Source: Paraburkholderia sp. PGU19
GTDB taxonomy: Bacteria > Pseudomonadota > Gammaproteobacteria > Burkholderiales > Burkholderiaceae
Direction of reading: 5' to 3'
DNA: 64,000 nt
Assembly (NCBI RefSeq): GCF_013426915.1
Contig: NZ_AP023180.1
Span: 1,178,001 to 1,242,000 of the forward strand
Shown: piece by piece, positions 37,430 to 46,510 of the stretch
Layout of the letters: every line of letters begins with the position of its first letter
How positions within the stretch are numbered: position 1 is the stretch's first letter
The notes under the pieces: generated by a model
What the model was told of the DNA's origin: nothing
The model's database searches: none
Seen by the model: only the letters and a program-made list of their open reading frames with translations
Program-made: the position numbers and the translations under genes

Positions 37430-38830
37430 TCAAACAACAGGGTCGATCGGCGAAGGCGGCACGCCGCGCGCTTCGATCGCTTCGCCCGCCAGCAGACACA
37501 AGTCCTCGCGATAATGCGCCGCGACGATCTGCACGCCGACGGGCACGCCGTCGACCAGTTGCGTCGTGACAGCCAGCCCCGGCAGGCCCATCGCGGGCAG
37601 CGCGCGCATCGTGAGCTGCGCTTCCCATACCCGATCGAAACCTTCGGGGCCACGCTGATCGAGATCGTCGGGAAACGGCAGTTCGCCTGAGACGGGCATC
37701 AGCACCACCCCATACTGATCGAGGAACAGGCGCCACTGACGAACCAGCGTCGAGCGCCGCACCAGCGAACGGCTGATCACATCGGCAGGCAGGCCCTGCA
37801 CTTTCAGACGCGCCGCCGCGACCACAGCAGCCGCGCCCGGATCGCCGTCACGCGCGACGGAATCGGCCAGCGCGTCGAAGCCGTCACCCAGCCATAAGCG
37901 CTCCTGCAATTGCCCGGCTTCACGGATCGACGGCACGTCGTCGATTTCCTCGACGGTCCAGCCTGCATCGACGAGCCGGCGCGCCGAATCGAGCAACGCA
38001 TCCTCGACTTCCTTCGCGATCTGCAAACCGCCAGGGCGCAGGCACAGCGCCGCACGCAGCGGCACGGCGCGCCCTTCCAGCGGCAGCGGCACATACCAGG
38101 GATCGCGAAGATCCGGCGCGGCAAGCGCGAGCAGGCCGAGACGAAGATCTTCGATCGTGCGTCCAATCGGTCCCGCTGCCGACATCAGTTGCGCGCCGAT
38201 CGCGCGTTCCGGCGACGACGCGTTGAACGCCGGCACACGCCCAAAGCTCGGCCTGAGTCCGTGCACGCCGCACGCATAGGCGGGATAGCGGACCGAGCCG
38301 CCAATATCGGTGCCGAGCGCGAGTTGCCCGATCCCTGCCGTGACAGCCGCAGCCGCGCCGCCCGATGAGCCACCCGGCGTGAGCTTTGCATCGCGCGGAT
38401 TCAACGTGCGCCCATGCACCTGGTTCGACGTGAACCAGCGCAGCGCGAAGGTCGGCGAATTGGTGCGACCAAGCAGCACCGCGCCTGCCTTCGACAGATT
38501 GTCCACGGCGGGACTGCTCGTTTCGGCAATCAGGTTTTCCTGCAGACGCGTGCCGTTCGTGGTCGCAAAGCCAGCCTGATCGACGTTGATCTTCACAGTG
38601 ACGGGCACGCCTGCGAGCGGCCCCGGATCTTCGCCGCGCGCGATCGCCTGGTCGATCTCGTCCGCCTGGCGCAGCACCCATTCGGGCTTGTGCGCAACGA
38701 CGGCGTTGATGATGGGGTTCACTGCATCGAGACGCGCCAGCGCGGATTGCGCCGCCTCGCGCGCGGATACCTCACGGCTGCGAACACGCCTCGCGAGTTC
38801 AGCCGCCGACAAGCGCCATAGTTCACTCAT
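37430..38830 (-). CDS. amidase signature-family enzyme
   Basis: The 466-residue product has the Ser-cisSer-Lys triad: Lys80 (VPVTVKIN), Ser155 in GGSSGGAAAAV and nucleophile Ser179 in GTDIGGSVRYPA. The family hydrolyses amides, ureas or carbamates. There is no signal peptide, so it acts in the cytoplasm. It lies 39 bases after the DUF3331 gene on the same strand, so they may be co-transcribed. The substrate is unknown; it is not a GatA, as no gatB or gatC is near. Confidence 0.9.
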   Translation of the reverse strand: MSELWRLSAAELARRVRSREVSAREAAQSALARLDAVNPIINAVVAHKPEWVLRQADEIDQAIARGEDPGPLAGVPVTVKINVDQAGFATTNGTRLQENLIAETSSPAVDNLSKAGAVLLGRTNSPTFALRWFTSNQVHGRTLNPRDAKLTPGGSSGGAAAAVTAGIGQLALGTDIGGSVRYPAYACGVHGLRPSFGRVPAFNASSPERAIGAQLMSAAGPIGRTIEDLRLGLLALAAPDLRDPWYVPLPLEGRAVPLRAALCLRPGGLQIAKEVEDALLDSARRLVDAGWTVEEIDDVPSIREAGQLQERLWLGDGFDALADSVARDGDPGAAAVVAAARLKVQGLPADVISRSLVRRSTLVRQWRLFLDQYGVVLMPVSGELPFPDDLDQRGPEGFDRVWEAQLTMRALPAMGLPGLAVTTQLVDGVPVGVQIVAAHYREDLCLLAGEAIEARGVPPSPIDPVV

Positions 38831-38869
38831 GTTGTCCCCGATAATGATTCGGACTGGAAATGATACGCC

Positions 38870-39307
38870 TCATGCGACAGACTGTTCCGCGTGCGGATCG
38901 AGCGTCGCGGCGAGGATCATCTGATGCCGGTTGGACGGCACATGAAAGTCATGCGCGCGCGGACGAAACACCTCGTCGCCGCGACTGATCGCGCGGCCCG
39001 TCAGCGCGCACACGGCTGCATCGCGCGCGAGTCCGCTGCGCCATATCTGCGCGTTGTATCGCCCCGAGCGGGGATCACTCCATGAGACGCTGATCGTGCA
39101 CGACGACAGCCGCTCCTCGACGACGATATGCGCGGGCCGGGACGGCGCGTCGTACAGGTTCTCAACGACGGGCGACGGGATGCTGACGCGCAGCTTCTTC
39201 AGTGCCGCGTAACGGTTGACTGCGCACGCGTCGCGCTGTTCTGTGGATGGGTCCAGCACATTCAGCAACGTGCGGACCACGATGTTCTCTTCGGATAGCG
39301 CATTCAT
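38870..39307 (-). CDS. DUF3331 domain protein
   Basis: The 145-residue product carries the DUF3331 core: CTISVSWSDPRSGRYNAQIW, then GLARDAAVCALTGRAISRGD and EVFRPRA. The family is mostly known from Burkholderiaceae and has no assigned function. The pattern C-A-L-T-G-x-x-I-x-x-G-D resembles small Zn-knuckle-like segments in other proteins. GGAG precedes the ATG at 39307; the frame upstream to 39394 is not needed. Confidence 0.8.
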   Translation of the reverse strand: MNALSEENIVVRTLLNVLDPSTEQRDACAVNRYAALKKLRVSIPSPVVENLYDAPSRPAHIVVEERLSSCTISVSWSDPRSGRYNAQIWRSGLARDAAVCALTGRAISRGDEVFRPRAHDFHVPSNRHQMILAATLDPHAEQSVA

Positions 39308-39424
39308 CGGCTCATCTCCCGTCCCTGTCGCGGGCCATAGCGTGAAAACGTCTTTGCTCTGACGGCGGCGGCCCTGCGGGACGCATGCCCGCAAGGCCGT
39401 TCGCCATCGTGTATTACGCCGCGA

Positions 39425-39802
39425 TCAACCGCCGCCTTGCTGGCGCAGCGTCAGCTTGCTGACGACGGCCGTGACGCCATGCACCTGCTTTGCCGTTTCG
39501 ACGGCGAGGCGGTCCTGGTCTTCGCTCACAATCTGGCCGGCCAAGGTCACCTGACCCGTCTTCGCATTGCCGAATGCCGTGATCGACGTATCTTCCAGGC
39601 CCTTCGTCTTCAACAGCGTCTTTTGAACGGTCTTCGAGAACGCGCGATTCGCAACGCGAATCGACTTCTTCGACGTAGCAGCGGGAGCGGCCGCCGTTGC
39701 GTCCGTTGCCGATGCTGCCGCGTCCGCAGCGAACACGGGCGTGCAAGAGAATGCGATAACGGCGGCGAGGCCGCTGCCCATCACGAATTGGCGGAGGTTC
39801 AT
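39425..39802 (-). CDS. periplasmic BON-domain protein
   Basis: The 125-residue product has a signal peptide (ending PVFAADA near residue 27), an Ala/Thr-rich linker, and one BON domain (about 50-120): FSKTVQKTLLKTKGLEDTSI, then GQVTLAGQIVSEDQDRLAV and VHGVTAVVSKLTL. BON domains bind phospholipids and are common in OsmY-like envelope-stress proteins. The ATG at 39802 follows AAGGACAAG. A TGTATC direct repeat lies 109-124 bases upstream. Confidence 0.85.
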   Translation of the reverse strand: MNLRQFVMGSGLAAVIAFSCTPVFAADAAASATDATAAAPAATSKKSIRVANRAFSKTVQKTLLKTKGLEDTSITAFGNAKTGQVTLAGQIVSEDQDRLAVETAKQVHGVTAVVSKLTLRQQGGG

Positions 39803-39910
39803 TGTCTTGTCCTTGTCGTTGTAGAAACTGGTTTGCAGGCCGTCGAACGCGCTAACGCCGATGCCTGACAAGGATTAGAAGCGCCGAATGTGTCGTCTGT
39901 TTTTCCTCGA

Positions 39911-39926
39911 CGTATCCAAATGTATC
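39911..39926. promoter_or_regulatory. half of the TGTATC dyad (direct repeat only)
   Basis: CGTATC (39911) and TGTATC (39921) are direct repeats with a 10-base period, as in the full 45-bp dyads, but no matching GATACA pair is seen 13 bases further on. It lies upstream of the BON gene and downstream of the receiver gene. Confidence 0.5.
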
Positions 39927-39986
39927 GGGATTACAGTTGCATTGCATGTGCTCACGCATAACGTCTTCAGAAGCTCGATCTGATCG

Positions 39987-40370
39987 TCATCCGTATCCGA
40001 GCGCACGGCCAATCCACGTCTCCAGTTCCGATGCTTCGATCGGTTTTTCGATCATGCAAAGCGCCGCGCCCGCCTGCACGCGCTCGCGTACGCGAACCGT
40101 GGCGAAGGCGGTAATGAAGATCGTGGGGATACGCATGCCTTTGCGCTCCAGCGTGTCGAGCAGTTCGATGCCGTCCATGTCCGCCATCTGCACGTCGCAG
40201 ACGAGGCAACGCGTGCGTTCGAGCACGTCGGAAGCAAGCAATTCCGCGCCGGATGCGAAGACGCGTGCCTCCCATCCGAACGAACGCACCAGACTGCTGG
40301 CCGCGGCGCGCACGAGGGAATCGTCGTCGACGATGGAGACTAGCTCGTTGTTGTGCAGGGACAAGGACAC
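39987..40370 (-). CDS. single-domain response regulator (receiver only)
   Basis: The 127-residue product (GTG start at 40370; a TTG at 40409 is an alternative) is a complete CheY-like receiver. It has the acidic pocket IVDDDSLV, phospho-acceptor Asp in CDVQMADMDGIEL, Thr in FITAFATV and Lys in MIEKPIE. There is no output domain. Its sequence is of the FixJ group, as is the next regulator upstream. It may be a phosphate sink or a relay partner for the large kinase. The ATACG-type palindrome lies about 87 bases upstream. Confidence 0.85.
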   Translation of the reverse strand: MSLSLHNNELVSIVDDDSLVRAAASSLVRSFGWEARVFASGAELLASDVLERTRCLVCDVQMADMDGIELLDTLERKGMRIPTIFITAFATVRVRERVQAGAALCMIEKPIEASELETWIGRALGYG

Positions 40371-40456
40371 TCTCGCTGATGACCAGGCAAGCGAATGAGC
40401 GGATCCCAATCTTGCCCGGCAGCTTCAGGATAGGGCCCGGCTCACCGGCCCGCCAT

Positions 40457-40472
40457 CATATGATCGTATATG
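40457..40472. promoter_or_regulatory. ATACG-NN-CGTAT-type palindrome, copy 2
   Basis: The core ATATG-AT-CGTAT differs by one base from the perfect palindrome at 41284. It lies in the 137-base spacer between the FixJ-type regulator and the receiver gene, upstream of the receiver. Confidence 0.5.
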
Positions 40473-40507
40473 GCCCTACTTGCCATTTTCCGGCTGGCGG
40501 TGTGCGA

Positions 40508-41170
40508 TTATCGCGGCGTGTGAACGATGCCCAGCGCTTCCATTTTGCGCATCAGTTCCGCGACCGAACGTGAGTTCATCTTGCGCATGGCCTGGCCGCG
40601 ATGAATCTTCGCGGTGATCTCCGCGATACCCATGTTCGCGGCAATCTGCTTGTTCAACAGGCCCGTTGCGACGAGTTGCAGCACTTCGCGCTCGCGCGGC
40701 GTCAGCGACTCCCACGCCGTGCGCATCGTATGCAGCGAGCGATCCGACGCGAGACGGCGCGCGTCGCGCTCCAGTGCGGCGATCACGGCATCGATCATGT
40801 CCTGATCTCGGAACGGCTTGGCGAGAAAATCCATTGCGCCGGCCTTCATCGCTTTCACCGACATCGCAATGTCGCCGTAGCCCGTCATGAAGATGATGGG
40901 CATATGCAGGCGTCCGTCGTCGATCAGCGTTTGCTGCAACGCGAGGCCGCTTTGACCGCGCAACCGCACGTCGAGTACGAGACACGAAGGAATGGCGGGT
41001 TTGTCGGCAGCCAGAAATTCTTCTGTCGACGCAAACGCGCGCACGTCGATATCGATCGAGCGCAACAGGCCCGAGAGCGCGCCACGCACGAGCTCATCAT
41101 CATCGACGACATAAACGAGGCGGGCATCGGACTCAAGGAAACCAGTCTGGAACGGCGTGGAATTGGACAT
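40508..41170 (-). CDS. FixJ/NarL-type response regulator (receiver plus LuxR HTH)
   Basis: The 220-residue product has a receiver (YVVDDDELVRGAL, LVLDVRLRGQSGLAL, FMTGYGD, LAKPFRD) and a LuxR-type HTH (LTPREREVLQLVATGLLNKQ, then IAANMGIAEITAKIHRGQ). This matches FixJ/StyR/TodT-type regulators. The gene lies 134 bases after the stop of the large sensor kinase on the same strand; that kinase is its likely phosphodonor. A perfect palindrome upstream (41284) suggests autoregulation. The ATG at 41170 is preferred over 41212. Confidence 0.92.
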   Translation of the reverse strand: MSNSTPFQTGFLESDARLVYVVDDDELVRGALSGLLRSIDIDVRAFASTEEFLAADKPAIPSCLVLDVRLRGQSGLALQQTLIDDGRLHMPIIFMTGYGDIAMSVKAMKAGAMDFLAKPFRDQDMIDAVIAALERDARRLASDRSLHTMRTAWESLTPREREVLQLVATGLLNKQIAANMGIAEITAKIHRGQAMRKMNSRSVAELMRKMEALGIVHTPR

Positions 41171-41283
41171 CGGTGGTTTTTGCTGTTTTCGATGGCTCGA
41201 ACGTCCGCTCAATCAAGCGGACGACGATGGTAACAAATGCGATCACGACGGTCCACGACGCTCATCGGCGAACACGCGGCAAT

Positions 41284-41297
41284 CATACGATCGTATG
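41284..41297. promoter_or_regulatory. perfect 14-bp palindrome CATACGATCGTATG, copy 1
   Basis: CATACGATCGTATG is its own complement. It lies between the kinase stop and the FixJ-type regulator start, 114 bases upstream of the regulator. Related sequences precede the receiver gene (40457), the thioredoxin-reductase-like gene (48030) and hydrolase 2 (49882). Confidence 0.65.
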
Positions 41298-41304
41298 CGG
41301 CCGC

Positions 41305-44300
41305 TCAAGCGACGAAACGCGGCAGCGTGAACGTCGCGCGCGTGCCTTTCGCTTCGCGCGGCGACAGCGTCAACGTGCCGCCATGGGCTTCGACGATCGA
41401 ATGGCAGATGGCGAGGCCCATGCCCATGCCGTTTTCCTTCGTCGTGAAAAGCGGTTCGAGCAGACGCCCGGCAATCTGCGGATCGATGCCGCTGCCCCGG
41501 TCTTCCACCGACACGCAAACAGGCGCCCCGTCATCCGATGTACAGATCAGTCTCAGCTTGCGTTCGCCCTGCGCGAGCGACGCCATCGCTTCGGCGCCGT
41601 TCGTCAGCAGATTGATGGCGACCTGCTGCAACTGGATGCGGTCGCCGCGCACCTGCACGGCACAGTCGAGACCGCGCAGCTCCAGCGTGATCTTCATCGC
41701 ATCGAGTTGCCCGCCGACGAGCGCGGCCGCCTCACGCAGCGCCTCGTTCAGATCGAGCGTGGTGAATTGCGGCTCTGCCCGGCGCGCCTTCGCGCGCAGC
41801 CCCTGAATGATCGCCCTTGCCCGCGTCGCGCTCAGGCCGATATGCGTGAGCATCGCACGCGTCTCGTCAATCTCGGGCGGATTGCGGTTCAGCCAGCGCA
41901 ACGCCGCGCTCGCCGACGTATCGACGGCAGCGAGCGGCTGACCGACTTCGTGCACGATCGACGCGACCAGCTCGCCCATCGCCTTCAAACGGCTTGCGCG
42001 CTCCAGATCGCCGAGCGCATTGCGCAATTGATCTTCGGCCTTGGCGCGCTGCCGGTTTTGCTCGAACAGCTCTTCATAGAGACGCGCGTTTTCGAGCGCG
42101 AACGCCGCTTGCGAAGCGACGACTTCGAGCAACGCCGCTTTCGCCGATGTGAACACATTTGCCGCGAGATTGTTCTCGATATAGAGCACGCCGACGAGCA
42201 TCGCGTAACGCATCAGCGGCACGCACAGCACCGAGCGTGGACGATGACGCCGCACGTAATCGTCCTGCGCATAGGCGGGCGAATCGCACGCGTCGTCCAG
42301 CACGAGCTTTTCCTGCGTACGCGCGACGGCATGCACGATCGACACAGGCAGCGTCTCCGACGAGAAATCGGCCGCGTCATGCGAGACGACGATGGCGCCG
42401 CCCAGCACATGCGCACGCGCCGCCACGCGCCACACGCCGCGTTGCAACAGCACCAGCGCGCCCTGCTCGGCGCCCGCGCTTTCGAGTGCCGTACGCAACA
42501 GCGTTTCGACCAGACGCGCGGGCACGATGTTGCTGGCAAGCGCATTGGAAATCCGCAGCACGGCCTGAACGTCGAGTTCCTGCAGACGGCTCGCGCCCGG
42601 CGCGCTGCTGTCGGACTCGAAATAGTCCGGGTAGTCGGCCTGCAACTGACGCACCTTGCCCGTCGCGCCCCAGCGCTGCCACGCGCCGCGCGCGTGGTTC
42701 AGATACGCTTGCGCGGGCACCTCTTCCTCGCGCGCGGCATGAAAGCGCGCCGCCAGTTCGGCGGCCAGCGCTTCGACCTGCGTGAAGCCGTGACGGCGTG
42801 CGTGCGATACGGCCCTCGCATACCGTTGCCCGGCTTCGTTCGCGAGGCCCACTGCGCGCAAGTATTCGGCCCGCACCAGTTCACGCCGCGCAACGAAGTT
42901 CATCGGGCATGCGCGAGCCCACACATCGAGTTGATCCATGTAGCGCTGAAGCGCCGCTTGCTGTGCGGCATCGCGCGTGGGCAACGCGAGCAGCGTCAGC
43001 GCGCCGTAGTACGGCAACTCGGCGCGCTCCGCGAACGAGCGTGCAAAGTGCGCGCAGGCATCGGCCCGCCGATGCGACTCGACGGCATCATGCAGATCGC
43101 CGAACAGCAGCGCGCGTTGCATGCGATACACCCAGTAGGCGAGATCCACCAGCGTGACGGGCGCGCCTTCGACAGGCACGGGCGGCGGCTCTTCGTCGGG
43201 GTCCGGCGCGCCATCCTGCAGTGCCGTGACGAACGCCCACTTCGCGAGAAACGATTTGATGACGAGGCGAAAATTCGCATCGCGCACCAGCGCTAGACCT
43301 CGCGCAATCGTCGCGCGCACGTCGCCGAGGAACTCGCCTGCGAACAGCATCCCCGTGACCTGGTTGCTGGGGCAATACATCGCGAAGGTGTGGTCGCCGC
43401 TTTGGACGGCGACATCGAACGCGCGGCGGATGTAGTCGTGCCCCGCTCTCGCCGGCAAGGCCCACGGCACGACGAAGGTGCCGAACACCATATAGACCCG
43501 CGCGCGATAACGCGCGAGGCCACGCTCGTCGACGAGATGCAGCGCCAGCTCACCGAACGGCAACGCGGCCGTATGGTCGCCGTAGCGCGCGCCGAAAATC
43601 TGCTGCATGCACGTGTACACGTTCGCCGACGCATCGGAATGGCCGTGCTCGATCCCGAGATTGACGGCACGCAGCAGCATCAGGTCGACGAGATCCTGAT
43701 CCGTGTAGAGCGCGGGCGGAATCAGATCGGCGAAGATGTCGGTGATCGCGCGGCGCAATGGGTCGGCGACGATCGGCAGGCGGCGCAGCCCGTCGATGCC
43801 ATGCTCGTCGAGCCAGCCGCGCAGACGCGCATATTCGCGGTCGACGTCGTAGACACTCGGGCGCAACGGCACGTCGATGCCCGCTTTGCTCAGGAACGCG
43901 AGCCCCACCTGCAATGCGAGATCGTAGCGGCCGAGCGTCGTGTAGAGTGCCGCGCGCAAGCGAGCCAGGTCCGCGCCGAAGATGCCGTCGCCCGCCACCC
44001 GCTCCAGCGCCGACAGCCGCGCCTCGGCGGGTTCGAGCGCGCCCGTCATGAACTCCGCCTCGCCGCACAGCATGCGGGCCGTCAAGCCATCTTCGCTGGT
44101 GTCGTCGTCGCCGAGAAAGTCGAGCGCCGCGCGAAACAGGCCCAGGGCCGAATGGTGCGCGGTCGCTGCTTTCGCTTGCCGGCCGGCGTCGAGATTGAGG
44201 CGCGCGAAGGCGAGCCGCTCGTCAGGGTCCGTGACGGCGGGCCGCGCGAGATTGATCTGCACGGCCATCGCGAACACGTCTGCCTGTGCGCCGTGATGCG

Positions 44301-46377
44301 CGAGCATGCGCCGCGCGATCTTCAGATGCAGCGGCGCGCGCTCGGCCTTCGGGATCGACGCGTACGCCGCCTCGCGGATGCGGTCGTGCCAGAACACCCA
44401 GTCCTCGCCGTCGCGATAGACGCTGCCCGCTTCGAGCGCGGCGTGCAGGCCCTGAACCGCATCGCAGCTGGGCAGCGCCGAGGCGATGGCGAGCATGTCG
44501 CCCGATGCTCGGTCGCCAAGGCAAGCCAGCGTGCGCAGCACGCACTGCGCGGGCACGGGCAACTGCTCGAGCTTGTGCGTCAGCAGGTCGATGACGTTGT
44601 CCGCGCCGCGATGGCTCATGATGCGTTCGAGATGCCAACCCCACGCGCCTGCTTCGAGGTCGTATTCGAGCGCGCCTTCGTCGGCGAGCACACGCAGCAG
44701 ATGGCGAACGAAGAACGGATTGCGCCCGGTCTTGCGGCCGATTTCGTCGGCCAGCGGCGCGAGCGCGTGCGTGTCCCGATGCAGCGCGAGCGCGATCAGT
44801 TCGCGCAACGCGTGGTCGTTCAACGGTCCCAGTTCGATGCGCAGCGTGTCGCGCGATTGCGCCAGCGGACCGACCCGCAACGGATGATCCGCGCCGACTT
44901 CGTTGCCCCGGAATGCGCCGATGAACAGCAGCGCCACGTCCGCGTGCCTGAACAACCGTTCGAGCACATGCAGCGTGCCGACGTCCGCCCATTGCAGGTC
45001 GTCGAGCAACAGCAGGAGCGGACGCGAGGCCGTCGCAAAGCACGCGATGAGGCGCGCCATGCCTTGCAACACGCGCTCGCGTTCGAGCGAAGGCTGCGGG
45101 TCCGGCGCCTCGCCGATGCCCGGCTGCGAACCGAGCACGGCCGTGAGTGTCGGCAAGAGGCCCGCCAGCGTGCGGCCTGCCGGCCCGGTCGCTTCGCGGA
45201 TACGGTTGCGCCACTGCGCGAATTCGTCGTCGGCGCAACCCAGCACGTATTGCAGCAACGGCTCCAATGCCTGCACGAGGATCGCATACGGTGTCGCGCG
45301 GCGGCCTTCCTCGCTCTTGCCCGCGGCAAGCAGCGGCGCGTCCGTGCGGCGGATGCGCGCGACGGCTTCCTGCAGCAAGGTCGACTTGCCGATACCGGAC
45401 GCGCCGGCGATCCACGCGACGCGCGCCTTGCCGCCGTCAGCGACGGTACGGTAAGCCGTCGTCAATGCTTCAAGTTCTGCTTCACGTCCAAACACACCGT
45501 CGGCACGCTGCAGCGATTGCAGTGCGGCGTGCGTATCGAGCGCAAATGGTGGGATATGCCCAAGACGGTCGTGCAGATCTTCGCACCGGTGCAGGTCGGC
45601 GAGCAGGCTTGCGGCATTGGCGTAACGCTGCCCAGGTGCCTTCTCGAGCAGCTTCATGACCAGATGCGAAAGTTGCTGCGGCACGTGCACGGCGAACTCG
45701 GCGGCCGGACGCGCGCGATGCGTCGCGTGCGCGTGAACGCGCGCGGCGGCATCCGTCGCACTGTCAAACGGCACGATACCCGTCAGCAGTTCATAGAGGA
45801 TGCAACCCAGCGAATAGAGATCGGCCCGTTCGTCGACCCGCAGGTTCATCCGCGCGCCAAGCTCGGGCGCCATATAGCTGAAGCTTGCTTCGCACCATTC
45901 GAAGTCGGCATCGGGCACGCTCGCCATGCCGTTCAGCGCACACGATGCGAAGCCGAAGCCCACCAGCCGGGCCCGGCCTTCTCCGTCGATGAGGAAACTG
46001 CGCGGCATCAGCGCGCGATGGACCACACCTGCCGCATGCATCGCATTCAACGCGGTCGCGAGGCTCACGGCCAGCGCGAAGAATGCCTTCAGGCCAACGG
46101 GACCTTGCATCCGCGCGTGCAACGGCTCGCCGCCCGGGTCGGCCAGCACCAGCAACGCGCCGTTGCCATGCGGCTGCAACGTCAGCGGCACGGCGCACCA
46201 CGCTTCGTGCAACCTGTCGCGCAGTGCGTATTCGCGTTGCAGCGCAGCCAGCTCGGCGGGCGTCGCATTGGCACGGCCAACGACGAGAACGGGCGCAGCG
46301 CTTTCGGCTACGGCCCGTTGCAGTCTGAGCGCTCCCGCGCTGAGTTCAATGAAGTTTCGGGTAAGAAGATCGATCAT
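41305..46377 (-). CDS. fused pseudokinase / AAA-type ATPase / TPR / GAF / sensor histidine kinase
   Basis: The 1690-residue protein has, in order: a Ser/Thr-kinase-like domain (1-270), an AAA_16 NTPase with Walker A GASGIGKST (325-333) and Walker B LLLLLDDLQWAD (455-466 approximately), a long helical TPR-like region (about 640-1230), a GAF domain (about 1260-1420), a HisKA helix with the acceptor His1476 in SIVHEVGQPLAAV, and a HATPase_c domain (NLLTNGAEAM, EDRGSGID, GMGMGLAIC). The kinase domain has HRALMPRS instead of HRDLKPxN and GFG (140-142) instead of DFG, so it is probably inactive. No membrane helix is seen. The FixJ-type regulator and the lone receiver follow on the same strand and are the likely phosphotransfer partners. 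The ATG at 46377 begins the kinase-like domain. Confidence 0.88.
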   Translation of the reverse strand: MIDLLTRNFIELSAGALRLQRAVAESAAPVLVVGRANATPAELAALQREYALRDRLHEAWCAVPLTLQPHGNGALLVLADPGGEPLHARMQGPVGLKAFFALAVSLATALNAMHAAGVVHRALMPRSFLIDGEGRARLVGFGFASCALNGMASVPDADFEWCEASFSYMAPELGARMNLRVDERADLYSLGCILYELLTGIVPFDSATDAAARVHAHATHRARPAAEFAVHVPQQLSHLVMKLLEKAPGQRYANAASLLADLHRCEDLHDRLGHIPPFALDTHAALQSLQRADGVFGREAELEALTTAYRTVADGGKARVAWIAGASGIGKSTLLQEAVARIRRTDAPLLAAGKSEEGRRATPYAILVQALEPLLQYVLGCADDEFAQWRNRIREATGPAGRTLAGLLPTLTAVLGSQPGIGEAPDPQPSLERERVLQGMARLIACFATASRPLLLLLDDLQWADVGTLHVLERLFRHADVALLFIGAFRGNEVGADHPLRVGPLAQSRDTLRIELGPLNDHALRELIALALHRDTHALAPLADEIGRKTGRNPFFVRHLLRVLADEGALEYDLEAGAWGWHLERIMSHRGADNVIDLLTHKLEQLPVPAQCVLRTLACLGDRASGDMLAIASALPSCDAVQGLHAALEAGSVYRDGEDWVFWHDRIREAAYASIPKAERAPLHLKIARRMLAHHGAQADVFAMAVQINLARPAVTDPDERLAFARLNLDAGRQAKAATAHHSALGLFRAALDFLGDDDTSEDGLTARMLCGEAEFMTGALEPAEARLSALERVAGDGIFGADLARLRAALYTTLGRYDLALQVGLAFLSKAGIDVPLRPSVYDVDREYARLRGWLDEHGIDGLRRLPIVADPLRRAITDIFADLIPPALYTDQDLVDLMLLRAVNLGIEHGHSDASANVYTCMQQIFGARYGDHTAALPFGELALHLVDERGLARYRARVYMVFGTFVVPWALPARAGHDYIRRAFDVAVQSGDHTFAMYCPSNQVTGMLFAGEFLGDVRATIARGLALVRDANFRLVIKSFLAKWAFVTALQDGAPDPDEEPPPVPVEGAPVTLVDLAYWVYRMQRALLFGDLHDAVESHRRADACAHFARSFAERAELPYYGALTLLALPTRDAAQQAALQRYMDQLDVWARACPMNFVARRELVRAEYLRAVGLANEAGQRYARAVSHARRHGFTQVEALAAELAARFHAAREEEVPAQAYLNHARGAWQRWGATGKVRQLQADYPDYFESDSSAPGASRLQELDVQAVLRISNALASNIVPARLVETLLRTALESAGAEQGALVLLQRGVWRVAARAHVLGGAIVVSHDAADFSSETLPVSIVHAVARTQEKLVLDDACDSPAYAQDDYVRRHRPRSVLCVPLMRYAMLVGVLYIENNLAANVFTSAKAALLEVVASQAAFALENARLYEELFEQNRQRAKAEDQLRNALGDLERASRLKAMGELVASIVHEVGQPLAAVDTSASAALRWLNRNPPEIDETRAMLTHIGLSATRARAIIQGLRAKARRAEPQFTTLDLNEALREAAALVGGQLDAMKITLELRGLDCAVQVRGDRIQLQQVAINLLTNGAEAMASLAQGERKLRLICTSDDGAPVCVSVEDRGSGIDPQIAGRLLEPLFTTKENGMGMGLAICHSIVEAHGGTLTLSPREAKGTRATFTLPRFVA

Positions 46378-46510
46378 GCGATGACGTTGCAGACACAGCG
46401 ACGGGCATAACAGGCCCGATACTGTACCGTGCCTGTCACCCCGCAACGCCCGTATGTGACGCCGGGCTCATATTGTGACGTCGGGCGATCGCCGGTCGAT
46501 CTTCCCGGGC

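Noticed and set aside
41173..46410. Long plus-strand open frames opposite the large kinase gene (41173-43296 and 43390-46410)
   Set aside because: They are antisense frames kept open by GC-rich codons; the protein composition is Arg/Gln/His-rich without any domain, and the minus strand has clear domain motifs throughout.
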